A DNA stretch of 64,000 nucleotides from Phoenix dactylifera (GCF_009389715.1 NC_052395.1:24415482-24479481), one strand, 5' to 3'. Positions 24,121 to 35,660 are shown, counted from the first letter of the stretch. Program-made: numbers and translations. The notes: a model not told the origin generated them from the letters alone.

Positions 24121-24329
24121 TTTTAGTCATTTTAATTTGAAACCGTTAATTTTTTAACGGCGTTAGATGGCATGGGTATATATGCAAAAATAAGAATAAA
24201 AGCGGATAGAATAGCAAAACAAGTATTTTACGAGGGTATACATGCAAATATCAATTTTGGAAGGGTATTCACGCAAAATCCGATATTTTGAAGGGTATCC
24301 ATGCAAAAAACTCTTAAATAAAAGATATC

Positions 24330-25890
24330 AAATTTCACAGTTATGGAGTATGTTTATTTCCCCCTTTCTTGTACCTTAAGTTTGAAAATTATATTATTAT
24401 GTAAAATTTTTGTGATACTAAAGTATTTTTTTTTAAATATTTCTTTTTTTTTTTGCTTGTTCATTAAACAAATCCTTCTATACTTTAAGCCAATCTAATG
24501 GGATGAGAGGGTGGATCTCTTCCTATTTTCTTGAAAATAACATTTACTAATTTGTGTCAAGAAAGTAGTTGCCCTAATTTGATTTGCCCTAATTTTTACA
24601 TGAGAGAAGAATTAAATAAACTATCAAGTTAACAGTTTGTTAGTAATTGCCTCTAAAAGAGTAGCATAGCTACAACTTAATGTTTATATCCTTGTATCAA
24701 TGTAAACCAAGTAAATATAGTGGCTCCAATAAGTCATAGAACTTATGAAACTTTTTTTACTTATACTCAATTATCATGAAACTAGTTGTCGGTTAATTCT
24801 TTAATATATGCAATGGGTCTGGGTTTGTAAGTAGTAAGAAGCAAAAAGCACAATATTACCATTTGAACTACAAAGATTGATATTTATAGAGCTTAGCAAG
24901 CACAAGAAAACCCTACTTAGCAATCAGACATTACTCCAAGTCTTTTTAATTGGCATTCCATTATGCTCCTTCTTAAGCGTTTGCAAAAGTCCAGAGAATT
25001 CAACGAATCTTCTACAGAAATCTGTCCAATCTATATTTTTTTAAAGGCCCATACTAGTTTTTGTTTAAATTTTATATAAGTTTGTTGGTACGCAAGAAGA
25101 AAAAAAAATTATAGTTGGGTTGATATTTGCCTATTCAAATAGACCGTCGACTTCGGAAAATTCAGTCAGATTTTCCAATCAGCCCTTGTTGGGTTTTTTT
25201 TGAAAAAATTACCTTTCCATCCCTCTAAAGACCTCACTATAACAGGAGGTCCCTGTTGACCCAAAAAAAAACTTCCAGTCCACCGCTACATGATTCTTTA
25301 ATTTCCGGTCCCTAAGTTACTGTTTTCTTTAAAATATAGTACCCAAGTGCCCCCAGGTTACGTAAGTACCCCCATGTTACCGGAAGCGGGAAAAAAAATA
25401 TCCCGCATTCTGTTTTCTAACCGGAAGACACTCTGTTTTTCTCTACCGAAGATGCTCCCAAGTAAGCTTCCCACTTGCAGCCCTTAAGCGAAGATGCCCC
25501 TGGTGATCCCACAAAAGATGTTTACCGAAGATGGCTTTGGAGGAAGATTTTGAAACAGAAAAAATGGTAAAAAAAATAGCCCGCAATAGGGTACGCATTT
25601 TGTCTCCGTTCTTCTCTGTTCTTCTTTGTTTTGTCTTTGCCAATGGAGATTGTTTGGTCTGAGAAGAGATAGGCACCTATTAGGATGGATGCTAGACGGA
25701 TAGGGAGAGAGCATGTCGAGCCTTTGTATTGACCTAAAAACGTTGAGACTCCCTCTTACTCTTTACTAATTCCCTGTTTGAGAGAATGCTGATAGTCCCT
25801 CTTTCTCTGTGTAGTAAGACTCTACTCCACTATATTCCTAAGTTTGTTTGCAATTCGGAATTATCTGTTCATTGCCTCCTCTTTTTTCCA
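24330..25890. other. spacer and probable 5' flank of a MULE
   Basis: AT-rich sequence. A repetitive-looking stretch at 25190-25660 (runs of CCAAGTGCCCCC, GTAAGTACCCCC and GAAGATGC) probably belongs to the 5' region of the MULE whose transposase starts at 25896. No terminal inverted repeat pairing with the right side near 31150-31450 could be seen. Confidence 0.4.
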
Positions 25891-25895
25891 TTGTC

Positions 25896-27470
25896 ATGGC
25901 TTCGAAAGACACTGTTAGCTCTGTTTTTATGGCCATTTGTTATTATGGTAGCGAAGCTGTGATTATTTCCATCTCAAAGGACACAATTCTTGATCAAATT
26001 TTTAAGAAAATAGTTGAAAGGTAGAGACATTTATCTTCTACAATGATAGAAGTTAAGTTTTATATTCTAAACAAGCCTAGAATGCTTGTTACGCTCATGA
26101 GCGATAAGGATGTTCGTAACATGCATCAAATACACGTCAACTTAAATGCCAAGGTGATCGAGATGGTTGTTACTCATTCTCCAACCTTGATCGAAGGTGT
26201 TGCTATGGTAATTGAGAGGTATTCCATTTTTAAAATTTTAGTTTGTGCAACGGACTTTAGTAAGTTTGCTAAAATAATGTTTATCCTATTGTATGGACAG
26301 TGGCTCATCCCATTGTACTAAAATTAGTTCGAGAGGGAAAAAATTTTCCAAGGGTAGCTCAAGTAATTTTGGTCAAGTTGTTGAAGAAACAAGAGCCGCA
26401 ATTAAAGATGAAGCAAGTCAAAAAAATTCGTTGGATGATTGAAAAAATAGTATAGAGGGCGTTGGTTAGGAGTTCATGAATGCGGAAACTCTACGTGACA
26501 CCATTCGCAACTATTGCATTGCAAATTGCAGGAATTTTGTCTTCGTGAAGAACGATCGTGATCGAGTTACTGTAGAATGTGTTTATGAAAGTTGCGAATG
26601 GCGTATCCATGCTTCTCGCCTTGGGAATGGTGAAAAGTTTGCAATTAAAAAAATGCACTATAACCACACATGTGGAGGAGGGTTGCAGGTGCGGTCTCAT
26701 CCAAAGGCTTCAAAATATTGGGTTTCGAAAATTGTTAAAGATCAACTTCAAGATATGCCGTTATATAAGCCGAGTGATATTGTAAAGAATATTCGTCGAC
26801 AATATGGTGTTGAATTGCCGTATCATCAAGCTTGGCATGGTAAGGAGGTGGCTATGATGGATCTTTATGGTAATAGCCGGCTATCTTATGAGCAGATTCG
26901 CTGGTATTGCGATGCCATTCTTCAGACCAACCCCGACAGCATTGCAGAGTATGAAACAATTGAAGGTCGATTCAGACGTCTATTCATTTGTTTTCATGTT
27001 TCACTAATGGGTTTCATAAAAGGATGTCGTCCTCTGATTTTTTATGAATAGCACATTTATAAAGCATAAGGATGGAGGTGTACTGCTTGAAGCCACTTCC
27101 AAAGATGGAAATAATGATATGTTTCCTATAGCTTATGGTGTTATATACAGAAAGTGATGAAAATTGGGAATGGTTTTGCCGGTTTCTGAAAGAAGCTATT
27201 CATAGTTGTAGTGAGTATCGTGGTCAACAGTTCACATTTATGACGGATAGACATCAGGAAATTATTAAATCCGTGCCGAAGTACTTTTCTGATTCTTAAC
27301 ACTCATATTATATACGTCATGTGAAAGAAAACTTCAAGAATCAGGTTTGCATCGTCATATTATGAATAATTTAAACTACAAAGTATCTAAGTAATATAGC
27401 ATGTGGTATATCTGATTTTAATTATCAATGCAGGTCCTTGTCCATTATTTCACAATAATGTGAAGAATAC
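25896..27470 (+). pseudogene. Mutator-like (MuDR) transposase, truncated
   Basis: The start MASKDTVSSVFMAICYYG at 25896 opens a PB1-like N-terminal region (KPRMLVTLMSDKDVRNMHQI at about 26070), as in plant MuDR-type proteins. An intron probably lies at about 26218-26298. From 26476 the ORF shows the MuDR DNA-binding segment (VTVECVYESCEWRIHASRLG, HYNHTC with Cys/His spacing) and then FRRLFICFHVSLMGFIKGCR, the entry to the DDE transposase domain. The next part, GGVLLEATSKDGNNDMFPIA to FTFMTDRHQ, follows in other frames. In-frame stops occur at about 26020, 26440 and after 27048. The reading ends near 27470, so the last part of the catalytic domain and the zinc knuckle are missing. Non-functional. 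Confidence 0.85.
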
Positions 27471-27519
27471 AAAATTTTAAGAACATACCTATGATAAAGA
27501 AGAAAATCAGTAATATCAA

Positions 27520-30500
27520 ATTTCACAAGTGATACCAACATATCTAACAACGTCCACCCCAACGTCGAAACTCCACAAGGAGTTGTAGCATTCGAAACGC
27601 TGCTCCTTCAAGTCCAGAGAAAGTAGATACTAATGCCATCCCGTATTCATCGGAATGAAGAGATATCTACACTTTTGAAGATCGGCACATCTAAATTCCC
27701 GAAGCCATGTTTGAATACTGGGCAGCAATGACTCTATGATTCTTTTGGTAACATTAGTGGTAATTAAGAGGTAATCCAATGGTAGATGCTGGAGCACGGC
27801 AGCCTGCATACAATTTATTTGTTACAGCCCCATTGGCATGCTGAATTTCAATTGGAAAAATGTAAGGATGAGACATCATGAGCAGTAAGTCAAAATCTGG
27901 ATCTCGCAGCGCAAATATAAACACGGATTGTCAATAATCTCAGTATACGCACGAGGCAGAAGCTCCAAAATGCGAAAGCACATAATGATTACCTGTACGC
28001 AATAAAAGAAGTACGCAGTCAATACCAAATTATATTCCTCCAGTAGTAGTGAGGTAGGAGCATACGTCACTCCGTAGCGGCTTGTCATGTAGGAGCTGCA
28101 CTAAGGCATCAGGGCTGCATGCAGGTTTGGTACAATCTTCGTCCTTCCATATTATATCCCTACATAATTCAAATGTTTAAGCAACTTTCAATGCGATAAT
28201 TGTGAAAAACGTTAAGTTAATATAATTAACTTACCCAAACTCATGTTCTTCAAGGAAGAATTTAATAGCTTCTTCATAGTAAATAGGGAGTATACCTGTC
28301 CCCTTCCTATGATAGCTACGTTTCAGTGCCACTCTCTCAAGATCGTTAACTTTAGTGGACGACACTATATACTAAGTTGAATAAATGATGAAGACAGAAA
28401 TTTTGGTTAGGAAACTTAACTTTATAGACTTAGCAAAATCAATATGGATACATAAACACATATGGACGAGACAACATTTCTATACCGCTCCGGGGGGGGG
28501 AGGTTTCCTCTAATGTTGGAGCAGATTTTTGGAGCTCTATTAATGAACTTGTCGGTGGGTCGAATATGTTGGTTGACCGAGCGGGCGAATCTTCGATTTA
28601 AATAGTATTTTCCGTACAAACCTCACCTATTTGGGCAACTTTGACCTTTTTTTTAGCCCTTTTATAAGTCTTCGGATGCTGTGATATGGCCTTCACTTTC
28701 TCCGATGGCTTTCGCTCGCGTGCTCCCAGCTTCACGCGCTTGCATAAGGAGGACACATATGAGCTCGGAGCTCCAGCTTTCTTCTTAGCTTCAGCATCAG
28801 TGGACCAAATAACCTGATAGGAAAATGCATTTGAAGACGATTTATACTACCATTCTAAAAACTGCGAACACTACGTACCAAAAAATTACATACCTCCACC
28901 GAATCAGCACTATGCTGCATATGATCTTTCTGAAGAGCATCGTCGTGAATAGGTGGAGCAACTGTAGTATGCTCCTTCATGTAACCAAGGAAGATCATAT
29001 TTAAATCAAGCGAGTCGATTCATACTAGAACTGATAGTTAACTTGTCAGACCTTATGCAGAGGAAGCATGCTTACCTCAGCGGGAACTGTAACATGCTCC
29101 CCAGGTTTGTCATCAACCAGAAGGCCCTTATCTCGTAGGACCTTCTCTATTGTCGACACCCTCTTATCGAGCTGTTCTATACGGGTATTCTCGACATCCC
29201 CAATAGGATGAGGGTCTGGTAAACTAAAGCCATGTTGTAGCAAACACGTCTCAAGCATTGTGATACGTGTGTGAATGCCCTGCAGTGGATGTCGATCACT
29301 TTGGCTGGATGACGGAACCTAAAACAACACAATAATGAATGTGGTGTATGAATTGAACAAACTGTAGGCATACGGCTATGGGTGCAGACTTGAACTATGT
29401 GCCAACAAGTAAAAAGTGCATGCCAAATCAAAAGTGCTTTTAACTGTGTTCGGAAATGCTATGTCACAGTAAGCTGGTAATACCTGAGTTCCGACATGCA
29501 CGGATTGTTGCTGTTCTGAGTCCGTACGCCTCTCAACAGGCCGTAGTAATTGTGGCCTTCCTTGCGAGAGAAGGTGCAACTCCTCCTCTCTTGGCTCTAG
29601 CTTCTCAATAACCTAAAGCGAGCGAACAGTTAATTTTACGAACAAGTTAAAATATTTCCAATGTAAGAAATCAACATTCAAACCTCAAATCGTTTTAAAT
29701 TTTTCATAACATTCGCAATCACGTCCACCCTGCGGGGGGATGGGGTGTTGTTCCAGCATACGAGACGTGGATACATGAACGGTGGCCGGTGCCTTCCAAC
29801 AATGTTGTTAGCATGCTCAACAGCCCATACCTGCCAAAAATGTATTGTAAACATCAAAATACATCTAAATATATATATCGTAACAATGAAATTTAAAAAA
29901 AAAACATCTTTTGATGCTTACCACCAGAGCGACCGTGCAGCCATCCATGTATCTACCATATTCTTAGCCTGTGATGTTTCTAGTCTTCACACTATCGGCT
30001 AGACTAGGTATTTGCTGCCGAAGAAAAGAGAAAACGGCAAGACCCCAACTATACGAACCTAAGCGGTCTAAATCATCAACATATGAACATAATGTCTTAG
30101 GGACATAGTAGCGTACGGTTGGGAAAAGGATAGTCCCAAAAAGATAAAGAACCCATAATTTTATAAAATCCTCCACATCTTGTCGCTTGCTCTTACCGAC
30201 AAGGACTTGTAATCTATTTTTAATTGCATCTCTACTGGCTTTCTGGTGGTCACCATCAAAAAACCGGGTGATGAGGTCAGACGTAACCCTCCCCTTCCTA
30301 TGCAGTTGCACCTCATCACCCGTGGCACTCTAACCAAGGATTAGTGCGAAATCAGTCCTTACAAAAGGCATTATAACCCTACCAAACCAAAAACCCTCCT
30401 CAACATTATTCCAAAGGGAGAGCAATGTGTCCAAGACATGCCTACTCTGTTTTATATATGGTAGACCTAGCATGTGCCCAAATGGAGTGCCACGTATTCT

Positions 30501-31100
30501 ATCCTTCTGTTCATCAGACATGCACGGGATTAGGGTGACCATAAAATTTACAAAGTGGGTGAAATAACACCTTCCATTAACCATATTACTCGGGCTAACA
30601 GAGGATTTTTTGCCGGTACTCTGCTTTGGGGCCATCTTAGATTTCTGCATCACAAATATAGTTACAAATTATATTTTTAATAATATCAATGGAAAATAAA
30701 TCATCCTAAAAACTAAAATAAATAACACAATTAGCACGGAATAGAAAAATTTTTCCACAACAAATATCTCAAATGTACTACCACAACCTCTCTGTCTATT
30801 AATTCGACAAATCCTAACCATTCCAACAACTATCTGGAATGCCGTACAATACTGCATATCACATCCGTGTTCAAATAAATTATTCGAGAAAGTATGCGGT
30901 GACAAACCTGTTGAAGGAATGCAGAGACGCCTCAGGAAAGGTTGGAGAGACCAATGTCCACCTAAGCTTCCGCTACAAACGAACAGGGCGAAGTCGGTTC
31001 GAAGGTCGACTCCGAGGCCGGATAGAAAATATCTCCTTGCTCCTCAGAATCGGGCCGGAAAGGTTCTACTTTTCCAAAAGGCGAATGGCTTAACAGGGGA
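27520..31100 (-). pseudogene. DUF1985 / Ulp1-protease-like gene carried by the MULE
   Basis: On the minus strand, 30653-30330 encodes MVNGRCYFTHFVNFMVTLIP and GFWFGRVIMPFVRTDFALIL. After an in-frame stop, 30311-29964 continues in the same frame (VTSDLITRFFDGDH, KLWVLYLFGTILFPTVRYYV). This is the DUF1985 domain found in plant transposon-borne protease genes. A charged linker follows (29580-29050 and 28900-28640). Near 27840-27540 comes TTNVTKRIIESLLPSIQTWL, then KCRYLFIPMNTGWH and LLSLDLKEQRFECYNSL, which resemble the His-Asp part of a C48 (Ulp1/SENP) cysteine protease. The Gln-Cys part that should follow is absent. Such genes are known from KAONASHI-type MULEs of Arabidopsis. Several stops, so inactive. 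Confidence 0.75.
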
Positions 31101-31462
31101 AAAGAGGAAGATCGAATATCGTTGGAAAGTGGTTTGCAGTTCTAGGGTTTGAAACCAGGGCATAAAAATCAAGCGGAATCGGGCGAGATTTTTATGGATT
31201 TTTTTCCGTCCGAAGAGAGGATTAGGATACGAACATTGGGGATGAAAGGAAGGCTGGAATCAGTGAAGTTTGAATAGGGCTCGTTCAAATAAACAAATAA
31301 GCATACGAAGAACGACGGAAGAGGAAAAAGGTCAGGGGTATTTTGGTTTCCTTATGGCATTTCAAATGTCAATGGACCGCTTATTAAAAGAATATAAACG
31401 GGTCTAACTTTGAACCGCTAAGCAACTTCCCCTTTTTTCTTTTTTTTTTTTCTCCTCGCGAT

Positions 31463-32030
31463 TTAGGACTCCCCGTCATGGCTCCGATGAGGCAAACATT
31501 CGAGCACATGGTAAGCGGAGGCAAGGTTGCCGCACTTTGGAGTACATGGCAAGAGAGAGTTCGTGAGGACGGGGCCGAGTGCGAGGCCGGCGGCGTGGAG
31601 GGGGTGGCCGACGGAGGGAGGCGACGCCAGCGGCGGGGTGGAGGGCGGAGGCAAGGGTGTAGGTGTCGGGAAGCGGGCCGTAGGTATGGGAGAACATGCG
31701 ATGAAGGAGGAGGAGGGCAGGGCGGTGGCGGCAGAAAATGGCATGGGCGTAGATGAGGGAGTTATGGAGGAAGACCAAGGCAGAGGGATCTGAATGAGGA
31801 GAAGAGGAGATGGGTGTCAGAGGCGGAAGTAGTCGACATCGGAGGCACAGAGCTTGGAGCGGATGAAGTGGTGACGGGCGAGGCTGGGGCGAGGAGGTAG
31901 GCGTGGGCACCGTGAAGGGTCGGGAAGTCGTGGGCGGTAGCGCAGCTGTCGTGGAGCGATGCATTAGCGCATCGCTAATGCGTGGAGGGGCACGTCCTAC
32001 GGGATCCCCATCCTCCATCATCACCCCCAC
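31463..32030 (-). pseudogene. PPR-protein N-terminal fragment
   Basis: The minus-strand reading contains SALVFLHNSLIYAHAIFCRH, LLLHRMFSHTYGPLPDTYTL and then, after a frame change, HPLHAAGLALGPVLTNSLL and KCGNLASAYHVLECLP. The order matches a PLS-type pentatricopeptide protein (position of N-LI-AHA, LHA--LALG, MYSKCGNL-SA--VF). Only about 150 codons remain and the two halves are in different frames. It sits beside the protease-bearing MULE but shows no evidence of belonging to it. Confidence 0.6.
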
Positions 32031-32219
32031 CTCTCTGAATCAGATTGACACTAATCAGATAGAGTTATGGTTAACTGTTGCATTAAGCTTGATTATACTA
32101 TATATTATTTTGTTCTTTAAGTCTTCAATATATTTGTTGCCGCAGATTTGGACCGAGATCGAATTGCAGCTCGAACGACCCTAGAGCTGGCTGGAACCGA
32201 GCTGAGCATGCTAGTTGAG

Positions 32220-32440
32220 ATGTGTTGGAATCGGTTTCTTCTGATGATGGCCTACAAAAAGTTCACTTGCTGAAGTATTTCCGTTAGGGAACCCTTCCAT
32301 GCTTAAGTCAAAATAGAGATGCAACAATATAGAAGGAAAGAGAGAGAATTTCAGCAGAATTTTGTTCTCTCTAAATAATATGGCATACCTACCTGAGGTT
32401 TCTCGGGCTGTCCTTTTATATAGAGAAGTCGGATTTGTCG
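32220..32440. repeat. unassigned repeat-like segment
   Basis: Sequence of the type GATGATGGCCTACAAAAAG, with a TCCTTTTATATAG box near 32413. It looks like part of a dispersed repeat promoter region, but no ends or coding region allow a family call. Confidence 0.25.
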
Positions 32441-32454
32441 TTTACCTGGGTTGA

Positions 32455-32697
32455 CGTTGCATTGCCAATATAAAATGCTTCATCGTTGATGCTTTTAAAA
32501 AGTGTCGCTAATCAGCATCGACATTTATTATAACTCATGACGCGGACTAAAAGCGCCGTAAAGTTGGTTTTCAATGCTAGCACAGCCGATGCTTTTGCAA
32601 TGCTTTAGAAAGCATCGAAAATAAAACTACCGACGCTTCTTCGTGTCGATATATACATTAAAAAGCGTCGGCAATGTCTGATTTTTCTATAATGTTC
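32455..32697. mobile_element. CACTA transposon terminal fragment
   Basis: It contains several subterminal motifs of the type GATGCTTTTAAAAAGTGTCG and CGACGCTT. The right end, read in reverse complement, is CATTATAGAAAAATCAGAC, a decayed form of the CACTACAAGAAAAA terminus. The opposite end is missing. It is the same motif class as in the complete element at 51201-52648. Confidence 0.65.
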
Positions 32698-32739
32698 ATA
32701 TGTAGCCTTGATGGATTATTTTTATCGCCTTCTCTCTTT

Positions 32740-33240
32740 TAATCACAAATAAGAAATCATGATAATTGTTATAATTACTATCATAACGTCATATATATTA
32801 CAAAATATTATATATTTATCTTATAGGAATATAATATAATTATAATATGAAGACATACAAGTATTATAATTATTATTAGTGTAATAAGATAATAATTATT
32901 ATAATATGTTATCAATGTTAATCAATTATTAAAACAAAATCAATGATAACTATATGGATTTTTATTATATTAGAGTATTCATTATGTATATGTATTATAC
33001 TATAATTTTGTGTTATACCATAGGATTATATACTATACTAATACTACACTATGTTATATTATATTATACAATATTATATAATATATTACAATATTCTATC
33101 ACAATATACTATATTAATGTAATACAATAAACTATGTTATGCTATATTACATTATATTTTATATTATGATATTATAAAATAATATCGGTAGAAATTAAAA
33201 AGAATGATAGAGACTGAATGTATACTTGATTATATCAAAT
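32740..33240. repeat. AT-rich low-complexity stretch
   Basis: About 500 bp made largely of TATA/ATTATA repeats, directly downstream of the broken NLR. It holds no ORF of interest. Confidence 0.7.
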
Positions 33241-33266
33241 TATTTGGTGCTACGTTTTAAACAGAT

Positions 33267-34397
33267 TTATACACCCCCGTTCGATGTGGATATAGGCAGC
33301 CGTCTCAGCTCCTCTAACATGGTTTTCTTGTGTTTCATCGTCTGTCCAGCAGTCACAAGGGCCTGAGGCAGACCTCCACATTCCTTGATAACATCCCTTG
33401 CCATCCCTTCCAACTTTGGTGATTCCATCGCATTCCCTGCAACCTTCTTCAGCAGATCCCATGATTCCTTCTCCGACAGAACTCCCACTTCAATGACCAT
33501 TTGGCACTCCATTGCCCTGCAAACATTGCTGCTCCGAGCTGTAATTGCAACTTTGCAACCCTTTTGCTCACCTCCGCGTGGAATTCCGACATTGCTAAGA
33601 TCAAACCAGTCCCATAGATCATCCAAAATTATGAGGATCTTGCTCGTATCTTTCAGTCTGGCTGAAAGTTTGGCTGCAATTGCTGACTCACTCTCCTCAT
33701 CAGACTTCAATCCTAATTTCTCCGCCATCTCATTTTGTAATCTTTTCATGCTTATAAGAGTTTGGGACACAGTGATCATCACCACCTCATCAATGAGTCC
33801 CTGGACCTTCGCTCGCATTGCAGCTTCTTTAACTAAAGTCGTCTTGCCAACACCTGCAACGCCATGTACTCCAATTATCTGAACTTTATCATCTCTTAGC
33901 GCATCCAGAATTTTGCTAATAGTTGATTCCGTAGATGAATGGTCCTCAGTTAGTTGAGTAGAAGGCATGGGAGGACCACTAATCGGAGGAGGCGGGCTAT
34001 GTGACACCCTATCAAAATTCCCTTCGCTTAAGAGCTTCTTAATTACAGCCATCTTCTCGTCAGCTTTTTTACCGAGCTTGCAACGGAAGCACAAGTCCGG
34101 CAACAATCCACTGCAGCATTTGGTGTTATCCACCGAGTCCACAAATCTTCTCATATCCTGATGGATGGTATCAGAGTTTTTAAGCCATTGCTGCACTTCA
34201 TTATTGATGATATCTCCTCTCTTAGTAGCCAAATCTACCTTCTCTTGGTTATCTTTTCTTCTTGCCTCCAATTTTTCGAGATGGTGTTCAAGATTTTCAA
34301 TCCTTCGATCGTAACAAAGTGCATAGCTCATACGAAGCTTGAGAGAATTCCATAAGGTCTTTCCAAGATTCATGATGGACGAACAGTTTAGTTTCAT
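33267..34397 (-). pseudogene. CC-NBS-LRR (NLR) gene truncated after the GLPL motif
   Basis: The minus-strand reading starts MKLNCSSIMNLGKTLW at 34397, with a likely intron acceptor TTGGCAG just upstream. A coiled-coil N-terminus (ENLEHHLEKLEARRKDNQEK) precedes an NB-ARC domain. The P-loop is GVAGVGKTTLVKE, kinase-2 is KILIILDDLWDWFDL, RNBS-B is CKVAITARS and the GLPL motif is CGGLPQALVTAG. It resembles the RPS2/RPS5-type CNL clade (no EDVID motif seen). The frame closes 26 residues after GLPL, at 33267. The MHD motif and all leucine-rich repeats are absent, and AT-rich DNA follows. A full relative would have about 850-1000 aa, compared with 376 here. It could be a transcribed short NBS protein, but loss of the C-terminal half makes pseudogene the better call. 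Confidence 0.85.
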
Positions 34398-34674
34398 GTC
34401 CCCTGCCAACCAATGAAAATACACTGAGAGTGATGTAATTAGAGGAGAAGCCGGGTGGCTCCTTCGGGTGGCTTCTCGAAAAGAGAAGAATGAAACCGGG
34501 TGTGCTTTGGGAGAGAGCCATGAGGAAGGACGAGGAGTGCATATTAAGCCAGAATCTTCTAAGAAATCCATGCATGTCACGCAAAGAAGCAGAAGGTAAT
34601 TGTAGCCCGAAGCTTAAGCAAGGTAGAAAAACACGCTGGGCAAAAATTTTTAAAAAAAATCCACCGTCAAATAA

Positions 34675-34735
34675 GGGCGATTGGTCTAGTGGCACGTTCT
34701 GCAAGAGGTCACAAGTTCAGTTCTTGCAGCGCCCC
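34675..34735 (+). tRNA. tRNA-Pro-derived pseudogene lacking the anticodon arm
   Basis: The acceptor and D arm GGGCGATTGGTCTAGTGG and the T arm and 3' end (CAAGTTCAGTTCTTG, then GCGCCCC) match plant tRNA-Pro. Only about 18 nt lie between the D arm and the T arm, so the anticodon stem-loop is almost entirely deleted. With 61 bp instead of 72 and an acceptor-stem mismatch it cannot be functional. Confidence 0.7.
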
Positions 34736-35209
34736 GTTGGAGGAGGGTTCATTGGAATTTTGTCGACGTAGCTCGATGCTGGAAACGTCTATATTTTGAG
34801 ACTGTTTGGTAGCAACCAAATGCAATGGCATCGGAATTAGCAAAACGAGGGATGGGTGCCACATAATCGATTAATTATATATATGATAACTGCAAATTAT
34901 ATTTGATCGCTGGTGCAATATATGCATGGGCCCATAAAATTTTATCTGACACCTCCAATCTATTGTTCTGATTCTCACTTATTGTAGTGGGAATGGGTTG
35001 TGATGTAGACCTATCCCCGTCTTTAATCGTACCTCATGAGTCTCACAGAATAATCAATTTATATGAATCAATATACAAGCTTGCGAAGGAAGCAGTGCTA
35101 ATGTTACACAAAAAAAAAAAAACCATAAAAAACTACTCGTCAAAATAAAATTAAAAAAAAAAAAAAGTGTCCTCCAAGATGATGGTTGCTGAAGGCTGCT
35201 AGATTTTTG

Positions 35210-35515
35210 ACATTTCAGTTTCTGGAGCGGAGCTGAAGATAGCATGGGCCAGCTTAGGTCATGCTCGGCGAGTGTTATGGGCTAGCTCAGTCATGCGTGA
35301 AGATGATTCGGCCATGGTGATTGGCTGGATTTAGGATGGTACTGGCTGCGGTAGAGAGTGCCATCTATTTTTTCGGAACATTCGGACTAATGATCAGTGG
35401 CGATGTGGCCTTTCAGATTAAGCACATGTTCAGAGATGCTAACGAGGCTGTAGACTAGGTGGCTTTTTATGTGGACAGTCACTTTAGAACTATCCTGTGC
35501 GTTGGAGAGACGCGT
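35210..35515 (+). mobile_element. LINE RNase H fragment
   Basis: The frame starting near 35228 reads AELKIAWASLGHARRVL and DDSAMVIGWI, followed in another frame at about 35410 by DVAFQIKHMFRDANEAVD. This corresponds to [19 protein letters not shown] and DSAMVI of the LINE at 53360-53460. No poly(A) is left. Confidence 0.55.
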
Positions 35516-35593
35516 TGCTAAAAGTATTTTAAAATTTATTATTTTCTAATTTTGTACGATATACCCGTATTAGAATTGAACCATCTGTTTTGG

Positions 35594-35660
35594 GGAGAGA
35601 AAGAAAAGAAAAGAAAAGAAAAGACAAGACAAGACAAGACAAGGCAAGAAAAGAAAAGTA
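35594..35660. repeat. pentanucleotide microsatellite (AAAAG/ACAAG)n
   Basis: Successive units of AAAAG turn into ACAAG and back to AAAAG over about 65 bp. Confidence 0.85.

Larger units (their letters stand above)
22747..24313. mobile_element. non-autonomous Mutator-like element (Pack-MULE-like)
   Basis: The element is flanked by the perfect 9-bp direct repeat TTAAATAAA at 22738-22746 and 24314-24322, the hallmark length for Mutator insertions. The terminal inverted repeats are about 95 bp (22747-22842 and 24218-24313) and start GAGTTTTTTGCAT, with roughly 88-90 % identity by eye. The TIRs contain a degenerate repeating motif ATACCCTTNNAAAA of about 30 bp. The interior has no transposase. 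It holds an unusual CpG-rich, C-rich segment at 22960-23350, then 23360-24000 of ordinary composition. This fits a non-autonomous MULE that picked up foreign sequence. Parent sequence unknown. Confidence 0.85.
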
